Shown here one piece after another: positions 16,556-23,763 of a stretch of 39,887 bases of DNA. The position numbers and the translations under genes were made by a program. A model generated the notes under the pieces. It was not told where the DNA came from. It saw only the letters and a list, made by a program, of their open reading frames with translations, and made no database searches. This stretch comes from Myxococcales bacterium (GTDB lineage: Bacteria; Myxococcota_A; Polyangia; Polyangiales; Polyangiaceae), in contig JAHFDY010000013.1 of the NCBI GenBank assembly GCA_023248735.1, forward strand, positions 1-39,887. The letters run 5' to 3'. Each line of letters begins with the position of its first letter. Within the stretch, counting starts at the first letter, position 1.

Positions 16556-17397
16556 GTTGCTTCGGCCATGCGCGCGCGCCGCAGGAGCCCGAAGATTCGT
16601 GCTCCAAGTTCGGGCGCGCGAAACGGCTTCACGACGTAGTCGTCAGCGCCCGCTGCAAACGCCTCGACGATATCTTTCGAAGACGAGTGACTCGTCAAAA
16701 AGACGATAGGCAAGTAAGCGAACGATTCAGCTGTTCGAAGCCTCTTGCAAAGATCGAGGCCGTGCATACCCGGTAGCGACCAATCAAGTAACAAGAGATC
16801 GTAGATGTCGCGCTGAAGTGCTGAGATCGCGTCCTCGGCACTTTCCACTTCGTCAACCTCGAGGCCGAGTGTTTTCAGCATCGTGCCGACGACCTCGCGC
16901 ACGTCGTGATCGTCATCGACAAGCAAAAGGCGCGCGCCGCGATGCGCAGCCGCCGCGGTCTTGAGCGTCCGAACACTCGGCGTGAGCGTGTCAGACGGTG
17001 GGGGCGGTGGCTCGCTCGGGAGGAGGGGTGGAGGTGGCATTGACGCCTTCCGGAAACGCGTCGTGTCATCGTTGTCTCCGGGCCTGATCGGCGGCGGTGG
17101 CACGGACGTCCGCGCAGCCGGAAACGCGCTCCAGCTCGTCGATTCACCAAAGTCGGTGAGACGCTCCCAGTCGCGCCGCTCGAACGCCAGCGCAAACCCT
17201 TCTTCCTCACCGCGATCGAATCCCCTGGCTGCGGCTGCGGTCGCCCTACCTTTGGCTTCGCCAATCTCAAAGATTGCGAGGACCCATTCGCCGTCACGTA
17301 CGCGCTCATTTTCGGGCAAGCCGAGTTCTTGATCCGCAGCGACGATGACCGCTCGGAAGCTCGGCAAATCGGGATAGCGATAGACCACGTTACGCAA
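16552..17397 (-). CDS. Response regulator with N-terminal PilZ-like region and C-terminal receiver
   Basis: A 281-residue protein. The C-terminal receiver (about 156-275) has a complete active site: Asp161-163 acidic pocket (VDDDHD), phosphoacceptor Asp205 (LLLLDWSLPG), Thr235 (FLTS) and Lys257 (VVKPF). The N-terminal 85 residues (DGEWVLAIFEIGEAKGRATA ... GFALAF) have the beta-strand rhythm of myxobacterial PilZ-like domains, but no RxxxR motif is clear, so c-di-GMP binding is doubtful. A Pro-rich linker joins the two. There is no DNA-binding output domain, so signalling is probably by protein contact. Start is uncertain: 17397 is TTG, and the frame stays open upstream to a stop near 17487 without ATG or GTG. 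No histidine kinase is nearby. It is the first gene of the operon. Confidence 0.85.
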   Translation of the reverse strand: MRNVVYRYPDLPSFRAVIVAADQELGLPENERVRDGEWVLAIFEIGEAKGRATAAAARGFDRGEEEGFALAFERRDWERLTDFGESTSWSAFPAARTSVPPPPIRPGDNDDTTRFRKASMPPPPLLPSEPPPPPSDTLTPSVRTLKTAAAAHRGARLLLVDDDHDVREVVGTMLKTLGLEVDEVESAEDAISALQRDIYDLLLLDWSLPGMHGLDLCKRLRTAESFAYLPIVFLTSHSSSKDIVEAFAAGADDYVVKPFRAPELGARIFGLLRRARMAEAT

Positions 17398-17486
17398 GGT
17401 TGCCGGAACATAGGACGCATCGGTCCTTCGCGCAAAGTGCAGTTGGTCCTTATCGGCCGCCGCCGCACCGACTAGATGCCCCTCTC

Positions 17487-18476
17487 ATGCGCATCACCGT
17501 CTTGGGTGCAGGTTACATGGGTTCAGCGATGGCGAAAGTTTTCGCTGACGGCGGTAATGACGTCCGGCTCTGGGGCACGTGGCTTGACGATCCGATGCTT
17601 GAGCCGTGCGAACGCGGCGAAGAGCACCCGCGTTTGAAGCTCAAACTTGAGAAGTTGTCGTTCTTCCGTTCCGCGCGACTTGCCGAGGCCCTCGTTGGGG
17701 CCGACCTCATCGTTTCTGCGGTGAGCAGCGACGGCGTCGTGCCCGTTTGGACCAAGGCAGCCGCGTTGATCCCCGACGTGCCCGTACTCTCGCCGACCAA
17801 GGGCTTCCTTGTTGCGCGCTCGGGCAAGATGGCGCGCGTCGACCAAACAGTGGCGGAAGTTACGGGAAGACACATTCAATATGTGCACGCTGCAGGTCCT
17901 GCGAAGGCCATCGAAATCGCGCGAAATGTACCAACGTTGATGACATTTGCGGGCAAAGCGGCGGACGTGTGCGCGAAAGCCATGGCTGCGCCGCACGTGC
18001 ACATCGCGACGACTTCAGACATCGCGGGTGCCGAAGTGTGCTCCGCGCTCAAGAATGCGTACGCGACCGGTCTCGGCATTTGGGACGGACTGCTCGGCGT
18101 CGATGCGCACAATGCGCGCGCTGCGTGGTTTACGCAGGCGATCGACGAGATGGGACGCGTCGTCGTGGCTGCGGGTGGTCGCATTGAAACCGTTTACGGT
18201 GGCGCCGGCGTTGGCGACTTGCACGTGACTGCAGCTGCGGGACGCAACCGCATGTTTGGTGAGCACATAGGACGCGGCAAACCGGCGAAGCAAGTTGCAG
18301 AGGAGCTCGCCGCGATTGGCCAGCTGACGGAGGGGTATCCTGCGATCAAAAGCGCCTGGCAGTTCACGCGCGAGCTCGGCGTGGAGCGTTTGCCGTTGCT
18401 CAAAGCGCTGCACGAAATCGTTTGGGAGAACAAGCCGGTCGACGAAACGGTCAAGAAAGTGGTCCTGACAGTCTAG
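17487..18476 (+). CDS. gpsA: NAD(P)-dependent glycerol-3-phosphate dehydrogenase
   Basis: A 329-residue cytoplasmic enzyme interconverting dihydroxyacetone phosphate and sn-glycerol 3-phosphate for phospholipid synthesis. Visible family motifs are the N-terminal Rossmann loop GAGYMGSAMA (7-16), SPTKGF (about 105-110), a GPA-type AGPAKAIEIA block, the catalytic-Lys helix ALKNAYATGLG (about 186-196), and GGAGVGDLHVTAAAGRNRMFG (about 238-258), where canonical enzymes read GLGDL..T....SRN. The small deviations (LHVTAAA for LILTCTS) are notable but the catalytic Lys and Asp are kept. ATG 17487 begins at the Rossmann strand; an in-frame ATG at 17475 would add four residues. It is divergent from the response-regulator operon. 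Its TAG stop overlaps the antitoxin stop on the other strand (shared CTAG). Confidence 0.88.
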   Translation: MRITVLGAGYMGSAMAKVFADGGNDVRLWGTWLDDPMLEPCERGEEHPRLKLKLEKLSFFRSARLAEALVGADLIVSAVSSDGVVPVWTKAAALIPDVPVLSPTKGFLVARSGKMARVDQTVAEVTGRHIQYVHAAGPAKAIEIARNVPTLMTFAGKAADVCAKAMAAPHVHIATTSDIAGAEVCSALKNAYATGLGIWDGLLGVDAHNARAAWFTQAIDEMGRVVVAAGGRIETVYGGAGVGDLHVTAAAGRNRMFGEHIGRGKPAKQVAEELAAIGQLTEGYPAIKSAWQFTRELGVERLPLLKALHEIVWENKPVDETVKKVVLTV

Positions 18477-18703
18477 GGTCTGTCCTCGTATTTTTCTGAT
18501 CCGTAAACGTGCCCGTGCCCGTCCGTGCCCTCTTGGATCGGTACGAGCTTGGCAACAGCCTTGCCACGTTTGGTGACGACGACTTCACCCCCGCGCTCTT
18601 GCACGAGATCCATGATGTCGAGGCACTTGGCCTTGAATTCTGCGGCGCTGATTTGCTTCGGAAGAGAAGCTTCTTTCGCCCTCTTGGTCATGACCATTAA
18701 CAT
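18473..18703 (-). CDS. Phd/YefM-family antitoxin, no adjacent toxin
   Basis: A 76-residue protein from the first of three closely spaced in-frame ATGs (18703, 18697, 18691); none has a clear ribosome-binding site. The core ISAAEFKAKCLDIMDLV...EVVVTKRGKAVAKLVP is the typical Phd/YefM fold: it starts with the A-x-x-F-K helix and ends in the beta-strand VTKRGKPVA-type motif that dimerises and binds the operator. In a normal module the toxin gene follows immediately. Here the stop codon meets the end of gpsA on the opposite strand, and upstream lies an unrelated lipoprotein, so no PIN, RelE or Doc toxin is present. It is either a solitary antitoxin or a stand-alone regulator or remnant. Confidence 0.85.
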   Translation of the reverse strand: MLMVMTKRAKEASLPKQISAAEFKAKCLDIMDLVQERGGEVVVTKRGKAVAKLVPIQEGTDGHGHVYGSEKYEDRP

Positions 18704-18752
18704 GACCAGTGATGGCCGACCCGTCAACATTCCACGCGATCAGCCGCGGGAC

Positions 18753-18767
18753 GGGGCGCGAAGCCCC
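18753..18767 (-). terminator. Candidate UUCG-type hairpin after the four-gene minus-strand operon
   Basis: On the minus strand the sequence just past the stop at 18770 reads GGGGC TTCGC GCCCC, a 5-bp GC stem with a UUCG-containing loop. No T-run follows, so termination may be weak or Rho-assisted. It is the only hairpin in the 66-base gap before the antitoxin gene. Confidence 0.42.
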
Positions 18768-18769
18768 AG

Positions 18770-19591
18770 TCACTCACACGTTTTCTCGTTGAAGAGAATC
18801 GCGGTTGGCGCGCATCTCCCGTTCCGGCACTCGTAGCTCTCGCACTCGCTCGGGGAAGCACACTTGCCACCAAGCGGCGTTGGAAGCACACACTTGGCTG
18901 GCGGTCCTTGGCAAACGGACCCGATGTCGCAGTCGTCGCCCGCAATGCCGGAGCACGCGTCGCCGCGCGCAGGCAAGGAAATGCATCGATTCGAAGTACA
19001 GTTGAGTCGCCCAGCGCAACTGTGCAAGAACGGTGTTTCGTTCGGGACCTTCTCATACGAACACGTCGCTCCGAGACCGCCCTCATCGTATCGGTAGGCC
19101 AAGCAGGCGCTGGTTTGTTGACCGTCGGGCGACACACCGGACTCGCAGCGCGACAACTCGCCCGCATTCGCGGCGCACTCCCAACTGACGCTGCACGTAG
19201 CGCCTGTTGGAAGCGTTCCGTGCCTGTAGACGCGATCGCAGCCGTCCTTCTTGGTCCAGATGTACTGCTTGCCCGTCGGGCAGCTCTGTGCGAGCGCGTC
19301 GAGCGACAGAACGCACTTTGCCGCTGCGACGCCATCGTAAGTGGCTTTTGCCCCAAGGGCCGCGTTCACATCGGCGGTGATGACAGCTTTCCACGCGTCT
19401 GTGCACGACGTGCTCACGCCCTTGTAGCCAGCCAGTTGGCAGCATGGCGCGATCGTCGCGCAGTGCGCGCTCGTCCACGATCGAATGAACTGATCCTCGG
19501 GAATCGGCACCAAGGCGGCCTCGTCGGTGGTGACACGACCACCGCAGCAGACGACCAGACCGGCAAGACTGAAGAGCCCCCGCGCGTTCAC
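18770..19591 (-). CDS. Cys-rich lipoprotein, myxobacterial type
   Basis: A 273-residue exported protein. The start is GTG 19591, overlapping the stop of the upstream gene as GTGA, which favours translational coupling. The signal peptide MNARGLFSLAGLVVC ends in a lipobox (LVVC). The mature protein has more than 20 Cys in regularly spaced modules: an N-terminal helical region with CATIAPCC and CTDAW motifs (about 43-100), then Dickkopf-like repeats such as LGATCSYE..., GDACSGIAGDDCDIGSVC and LGGKCASPSECESYECRNGRC. This family is abundant in myxobacteria and mostly uncharacterised. Disulfide-stabilised surface exposure is inferred; no enzymatic motif is seen. Confidence 0.82.
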   Translation of the reverse strand: MNARGLFSLAGLVVCCGGRVTTDEAALVPIPEDQFIRSWTSAHCATIAPCCQLAGYKGVSTSCTDAWKAVITADVNAALGAKATYDGVAAAKCVLSLDALAQSCPTGKQYIWTKKDGCDRVYRHGTLPTGATCSVSWECAANAGELSRCESGVSPDGQQTSACLAYRYDEGGLGATCSYEKVPNETPFLHSCAGRLNCTSNRCISLPARGDACSGIAGDDCDIGSVCQGPPAKCVLPTPLGGKCASPSECESYECRNGRCAPTAILFNEKTCE

Positions 19592-20421
19592 GAATGACTG
19601 CCGCTGCGCTCGGCCACTGCGATGCGTTCATTAATCAACGGAAACTGAAACCCGCCATCGTGAATGTGCGGCCACTCGTTCGGTTGCCCGTCCCACGCGA
19701 CCTCAAACCCATGGCGCGAAAGCAACGCGCGCGCTTCGCTCGGCGAATAGGTCGCGCGCAAGGGTTCGCCAATACTCGCCATTGGCGCACGCGCGAGCAA
19801 TGGCCCAAGCAGCGGGACATTCAAAAGAGAGCGGGGCATGTACGTCATAATCAATGTACTTGACGGTGCACTTTGGCTCTCAATGGTGCGAAGCGTCGCT
19901 TGCACGGCAGCAGGCTCCAGGTACATCGTGACGCCCTCCCAAACCCATGCCGTGGGTTGATCAGGTTGGTGCCCTGCTGCTGCGAGCGCATCGCCCAATG
20001 CATCACGCTCAAAGTTGACCGCGACATGACGAAGCATGCGCGCGCCGGGTTTCATGAAGTGCACACTTTCGAGCTTCATCGCCTGCGTTGCGGGATGGTC
20101 AACTTCGTAGACGGTCGTCGCCGCTAGTTCATGCATGCGGTAGGCGCGCGTGTCGAGACCTGCGCCTAAAATGACAACTTGTCCGACGCCGTGCGAGGTT
20201 GCCTCCGCGAGGGCTCGATCGATCGCGATTGTGCGATGCTTGATGTGCGTAACGAGACCGAATGATAGCCAAGCGATGGCCCGTCTCCGCTTTTCAAAAG
20301 AGGCGGCGTCCACGCGCTCGGCGAGCCAGGGCGGCAGGAACATATGCGCATACGGATCGACCCCGGCGACGGCGCGTGCTCCGGCAACCACCAGTGCGGT
20401 AAGGCTTGCTCGCTCTCGCAT
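19588..20421 (-). CDS. SAM-dependent methyltransferase, LCMT/TIGR00027 family
   Basis: A 277-residue protein. ATG 20421 overlaps the stop of the upstream lipoprotein gene by one base (TGATG); a GTG one codon earlier would give a GTGA overlap. The SAM-binding motif I reads VVILGAGLDTRAYRM (about 82-96). The acidic end of the next strand is VYEVDHPATQAMK (about 104-116), and EGVTMYLEPAAV (about 163-174) is the family hallmark. These identify the leucine-carboxyl-methyltransferase-like family, which in bacteria acts on varied carboxylates or polyketide-type small molecules; the substrate here is not predictable. A cytoplasmic location is expected. Its coupling to two lipoprotein genes and a thioesterase is unusual and may only reflect gene packing. 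Confidence 0.9.
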   Translation of the reverse strand: MRERASLTALVVAGARAVAGVDPYAHMFLPPWLAERVDAASFEKRRRAIAWLSFGLVTHIKHRTIAIDRALAEATSHGVGQVVILGAGLDTRAYRMHELAATTVYEVDHPATQAMKLESVHFMKPGARMLRHVAVNFERDALGDALAAAGHQPDQPTAWVWEGVTMYLEPAAVQATLRTIESQSAPSSTLIMTYMPRSLLNVPLLGPLLARAPMASIGEPLRATYSPSEARALLSRHGFEVAWDGQPNEWPHIHDGGFQFPLINERIAVAERSGSHS

Positions 20422-20789
20422 CACTTACTCACGCGGGCTAAAATGATCGATCGTCCATCGGGCAAAATCCAACGCACTCTCTTGTCGCCGATGAAGTTGA
20501 ACGTTTGGGTCTCGACCTCACCGTCTCCGCTGTAGATCACGACCGCGTTCTTGTCCTCGCGGTACAATTTGTAACGCCCGGTGCTCGTATTGCCGCCTTG
20601 CGCGACCGAAATGTAATCGCGATCGAAAACGAGTTTCAGGCCGCTCACAAAAGCTGCCGCTTGGGTCTGCTGGTCTTCACGAATGCCCTCGGCACGCTCC
20701 CCCGTCCACGTTCCCTGCAATTGCGACGAGCCTCCGTCGCATGCGACGAGAGACGCGGTGAGCAGCCCGATGAACATGGATCTCTGCAT
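20421..20789 (-). CDS. Small lipoprotein, lipocalin-like beta barrel suspected
   Basis: A 122-residue protein. ATG 20789 was chosen because it opens a compact lipoprotein signal (MQRSMFIGLLTASLVAC); the open frame upstream overlaps the thioesterase gene. The mature part begins with LQGTWTGERAEG, which resembles the W-x-G start of small extracytoplasmic lipocalin-like proteins. Alternating beta-type segments follow (LVFDRDYISVAQG, TGRYKLYREDKNAVVIYS, TQTFNFIGDKRVRW). The fold assignment is tentative and function unknown. It lies 13 bases after the thioesterase stop, and its stop overlaps the methyltransferase start. Confidence 0.75.
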   Translation of the reverse strand: MQRSMFIGLLTASLVACDGGSSQLQGTWTGERAEGIREDQQTQAAAFVSGLKLVFDRDYISVAQGGNTSTGRYKLYREDKNAVVIYSGDGEVETQTFNFIGDKRVRWILPDGRSIILARVSK

Positions 20790-20802
20790 GGCGCTCGCTA
20801 GT

Positions 20803-21258
20803 CTACGCTGGATTGGTGGGTACTTCGCCACGGCTGAGCACGCTCAGGATTTCGGGCGACAGGCGCATGAGCTTTCGATCGTTTGACACGCATGCAAGCA
20901 AAGTACTTGCCTCGGCGATCACGGTCGTGTCCCGCAGAACCTGGTACTCGAACCGCAATGAGGCCGTGCGCACTTCGGCGATCGACACCGCGATCAGCAA
21001 TTCGTCGTCGAAAAACGAAGGCGCCCGGTATCGGACGTTGAGCTCAACCACCGGCAAGTGAAGGTCGCCCCCCGCCCAGTCGCGGTAACTCACGCCTCGA
21101 CGCCTCAGCCATTCGACGCGCGCCAGCTCAAGGTAGAGCGGGTAGCTGCCGTGGTGGACCACGCCCATGGCATCGGTTTCGGCAAACCGCACACGGACGG
21201 GTATATGGCTCGTCGATCGTACGAGATCCACATCGATCATCGCCCGGATGTACCGCAT
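20803..21258 (-). CDS. YbgC/FadM-type acyl-CoA thioesterase (hotdog fold)
   Basis: About 151 residues from ATG 21258; ATG 21240 (MIDVDL) and GTG 21270 are alternatives, and none has a clear Shine-Dalgarno site. The catalytic segment VRFAETDAMGVVHHGSYPLYLELARVEW matches the YbgC/4HBT pattern, in which the Asp of ETD is the catalytic residue and GVVHH..Y shapes the active site. Later FDDELLIAV...ASLRFEYQV is the typical second half. The family hydrolyses acyl-CoA thioesters; in some bacteria YbgC acts near the Tol-Pal envelope system, but no tol genes are here. It is the first gene of the four-gene minus-strand operon and is divergent from a four-TM membrane protein gene. Confidence 0.88.
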   Translation of the reverse strand: MRYIRAMIDVDLVRSTSHIPVRVRFAETDAMGVVHHGSYPLYLELARVEWLRRRGVSYRDWAGGDLHLPVVELNVRYRAPSFFDDELLIAVSIAEVRTASLRFEYQVLRDTTVIAEASTLLACVSNDRKLMRLSPEILSVLSRGEVPTNPA

Positions 21259-21287
21259 TAATCCGAGCACGCTATGATCAAAGGCAA

Positions 21288-21809
21288 GTGGCCGATCGAA
21301 AGCGACTTCCCGTTCTCAAGAACACGCCCGAAGAAGAGCAAGGCGAGCCCACCCGCCCACCGTGGCATTGGGTTGGATTCGGCACGACGGCGATCGTCGC
21401 CGCGTGGGTTCCGCTCACCTACATCGCCGCGCACATCGCGTCGCGGTGGATACGCTCTCACTTCCCGAAAGTAGCCAAAGAACCGGATCCTCTCTCGATG
21501 CTCTCGCGGAGCGAGTATGCGACAGCCCAGATGGTGATGTTGAGCGTTTCAACTCTCGCGGTGGCGCTCGGCGCGGTGTTCGGCGGCTACATCGTAGGTC
21601 GATGGGGTGGCAATGCCGCAACCGCAAGGGAGTCCGCGATTGCCGGCTTCGCGGCGTCGCTCATCGTATCCATTCTTGCGTTCGCACAGGTGGGGATTTC
21701 GTGGTCGATGCTTGTGCCAGCGGCCATCATTACGCTGATGGCGTGGCTTGGTGGCCGGTGGGGCATGCGCAACCGAATCGCCGCGATGACGCCGAATATG
21801 AAACAGTAA
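21288..21809 (+). CDS. Four-TM membrane protein of unknown function
   Basis: A 173-residue protein. The GTG at 21288 follows AAGGCAA, a weak ribosome-binding site. A charged N-terminus is followed by four hydrophobic segments (about 28-50, 80-103, 113-133, 138-157), the second and third Gly/Ala-rich (GAVFGGYIVGRWGG). The last helix is followed by a short basic tail. No family was recognised. The spacing to the next gene is 41 bases, so co-transcription with the MiaE-like gene is possible. It shares a short divergent promoter region with the thioesterase gene. Confidence 0.7.
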   Translation: MADRKRLPVLKNTPEEEQGEPTRPPWHWVGFGTTAIVAAWVPLTYIAAHIASRWIRSHFPKVAKEPDPLSMLSRSEYATAQMVMLSVSTLAVALGAVFGGYIVGRWGGNAATARESAIAGFAASLIVSILAFAQVGISWSMLVPAAIITLMAWLGGRWGMRNRIAAMTPNMKQ

Positions 21810-21850
21810 GGGTGCAGTTTTGACCGCCATGGTCTAAACGTTGGCGCCGC

Positions 21851-22459
21851 ATGTTGTGCCTTAACGTCCCGACCGATCCGGCGTGGGCCACGCTCGCGAT
21901 GGCGTCGATCGAGCGCGTGCTTGTCGACCATGCGCACTGTGAACTCAAGGCTGCGTCGAACGCCATGTCGCTCATTGCCCGGCACCCCGATGATGCGGTT
22001 ATCGTCAAGGCACTGACCTCGATCGCGAAGGAGGAACTCGACCACTTCGAACAAGTTGTCAATTTTCTTTCCCAACGGGGCCTTGCGCTTGGTTCGCCCG
22101 AGGTCGACACCTATGCCGCCGAGCTTCGTAAGTCGGCGGGACGATTGCCTCGCGATTCCGAATGCAGCGCGTTGGTCGACCGTCTGCTGGTCGCGGCTGT
22201 CATCGAAGCCCGGTCATGCGAGCGGTTTAAGTTGCTGCTCGATAACTGGACGCTGAGCGATGTCGAGCTCTTCGCATTCTATGAGGAGCTCTTTGCGTGC
22301 GAGGCGAGACACTACCGCGTCTTTTGCGATCTCGCGCTTCGCGCGGCCGGTGGTGACGGATCGAAGGTTGAGTCGCGCCTCTTCGTGCTCGCGGCGTGTG
22401 AAGGCCAAATTGTAACCAATCTCGCCAACAATGGCGGACGGGCAACAGTGCACGGATGA
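21851..22459 (+). CDS. miaE: MiaE-like tRNA-(ms2io6A)-hydroxylase
   Basis: A 202-residue ferritin-like diiron protein. Metal-ligand helices are visible: VDHAHCELKAASNAM (about 25-39), EELDHFEQV (about 62-70), IEARSCERFKLL (about 118-129) and CEARHYRVF (about 151-159). These four blocks are those of MiaE, which hydroxylates the isopentenyl group of ms2i6A37 in tRNA. Its length fits the shorter bacterial MiaE type. The substrate requires MiaA and MiaB made elsewhere on the chromosome. The ATG at 21851 is 41 bases after the previous gene. Its stop overlaps the next start by 4 bases (ATGA), coupling it to an unknown protein. Confidence 0.87.
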   Translation: MLCLNVPTDPAWATLAMASIERVLVDHAHCELKAASNAMSLIARHPDDAVIVKALTSIAKEELDHFEQVVNFLSQRGLALGSPEVDTYAAELRKSAGRLPRDSECSALVDRLLVAAVIEARSCERFKLLLDNWTLSDVELFAFYEELFACEARHYRVFCDLALRAAGGDGSKVESRLFVLAACEGQIVTNLANNGGRATVHG

Positions 22460-23763
22460 CGCAGGAGCTGCTGCACATCGACGCGCAAGTACGGCAAGCC
22501 TCGACATCGTGGGCGCGTTTTCTTGAGCTTGTTCGCACAGACATCGCGTCCGCAAAACGTCTCGATCCATTCGCTGCAACGCGGCAAGTCACCGGTCAGT
22601 CGTTGCTCCTCGAGCTTCGCGCCTACAAGCCAACGGCGACGCAAGAGGATCTCCACAAGGGCCTCATGCGATGGGTCTATGCACTCCTCCAGGCCCGCAT
22701 GTCGATCCCGTTCGTTCTCGAGGCGCGATCGTTGCGCGAGGCGCTCGTGAGTGTGCCCGTCTTCGGTGAATCGCTGTCTTCCCGGGCGCTTTTTCGGGCT
22801 GCGCTTCTCGAGCCTGTGAATCGGGCCGCGGAATACGTCAAGATTCTGAACGATCGCGCTCCTGAGCTCTCTTCCGTCGAGGCACGGGCGCGTGAAGTGC
22901 GTTTTGAGGTTGCGCGCCTGCTCGGTCACACGCACCCCGATGAGCCGCTTTTGCGGGAAGACGAAGCGACCGACTTTGACAAGCAATTCGTTCGCGAAAC
23001 GCTCGACTTGGCGAAGGATACGGTTCGTTCCGACCAGGCAGTCTCGCCGGAAGCAACCTATGCTCGGCGCGAACTTGCAACTGACGCGCGCGAAGGCTGG
23101 CCCGCGCGTCTGAACGATCGCTGGTACGACGAGGTCTTCTCCGGTCTTGGCGGGACCATCGCGCGACTCGGATTGCAGACGCAGTCGTCACGCGACGTTT
23201 GGGGTGCGGCGAGTTTTGGAAGAGCCCTCGCGCGGCTTGGGCTCGCGATGCGTGCCCACTATTTGTACCTGTCGAAGTTACCCATCGCGGCGCGCGCGCA
23301 TCCTGAGAATCTCGAAGGACAGCTGCTCGGCTGTGCATTTGCGCTCTTGCTCGCGTCGCCTGCGTTTCACGCGCGCGCGCTTGGCTTAGGTCGCGTTGCG
23401 GCGCGCGATCAAGCACGCCTTTGCACGCGATCCCTCCTGCTCTCGCTTCGTCGGGCTCACGCAAGCGTGGCGACGGTGCGGGGTGACTGGAGTGTCGATG
23501 AGGCCGCAAACGTGACCTATTGTGGCGCGGATCCATCGCCGCTCATGCGATCGCTTTTGGTGCATCAGCCGAAGATCGCGTCCGCTCCGCTTGGTATTTC
23601 GTTCAGTGTCTTGATGGTCAACCGATTTGACGAAGATTGGTTCCGCAATCCGCGAGCCCATCGATTCCTCATCGATCGCGCCGGAGCTCCGGCGTTCGCG
23701 ACCGATCGCACGAGCGCCATGAGCGCGGTAGAGTGTCGGCAATGGTTCGAGTCCCGCGTGTGA
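22456..23763 (+). CDS. Unknown 435-residue helical protein coupled to miaE
   Basis: No family was recognised. The protein starts at an ATGA overlap with the MiaE-like gene and is soluble, with no signal or TM segment. It is mostly amphipathic helix, with many Arg/Glu/Ala and repeated LRxA patterns through about residue 330. A less helical C-terminal region follows, containing a WSVDEAANVTYCGADPSPLMRSLL stretch and ending QWFESRV. There is no P-loop, Rossmann or metal motif. Translational coupling to a tRNA-modification enzyme is its only functional hint. Its end overlaps the next gene by 22 bases. Confidence 0.78.
   Translation: MTQELLHIDAQVRQASTSWARFLELVRTDIASAKRLDPFAATRQVTGQSLLLELRAYKPTATQEDLHKGLMRWVYALLQARMSIPFVLEARSLREALVSVPVFGESLSSRALFRAALLEPVNRAAEYVKILNDRAPELSSVEARAREVRFEVARLLGHTHPDEPLLREDEATDFDKQFVRETLDLAKDTVRSDQAVSPEATYARRELATDAREGWPARLNDRWYDEVFSGLGGTIARLGLQTQSSRDVWGAASFGRALARLGLAMRAHYLYLSKLPIAARAHPENLEGQLLGCAFALLLASPAFHARALGLGRVAARDQARLCTRSLLLSLRRAHASVATVRGDWSVDEAANVTYCGADPSPLMRSLLVHQPKIASAPLGISFSVLMVNRFDEDWFRNPRAHRFLIDRAGAPAFATDRTSAMSAVECRQWFESRV

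Noticed and set aside
23743-23757. tRNA T-arm-like string GGTTCGAGTCCC
   Set aside because: No cloverleaf can be formed around it, and it lies in codons for QWFESR at the end of a long coding frame.
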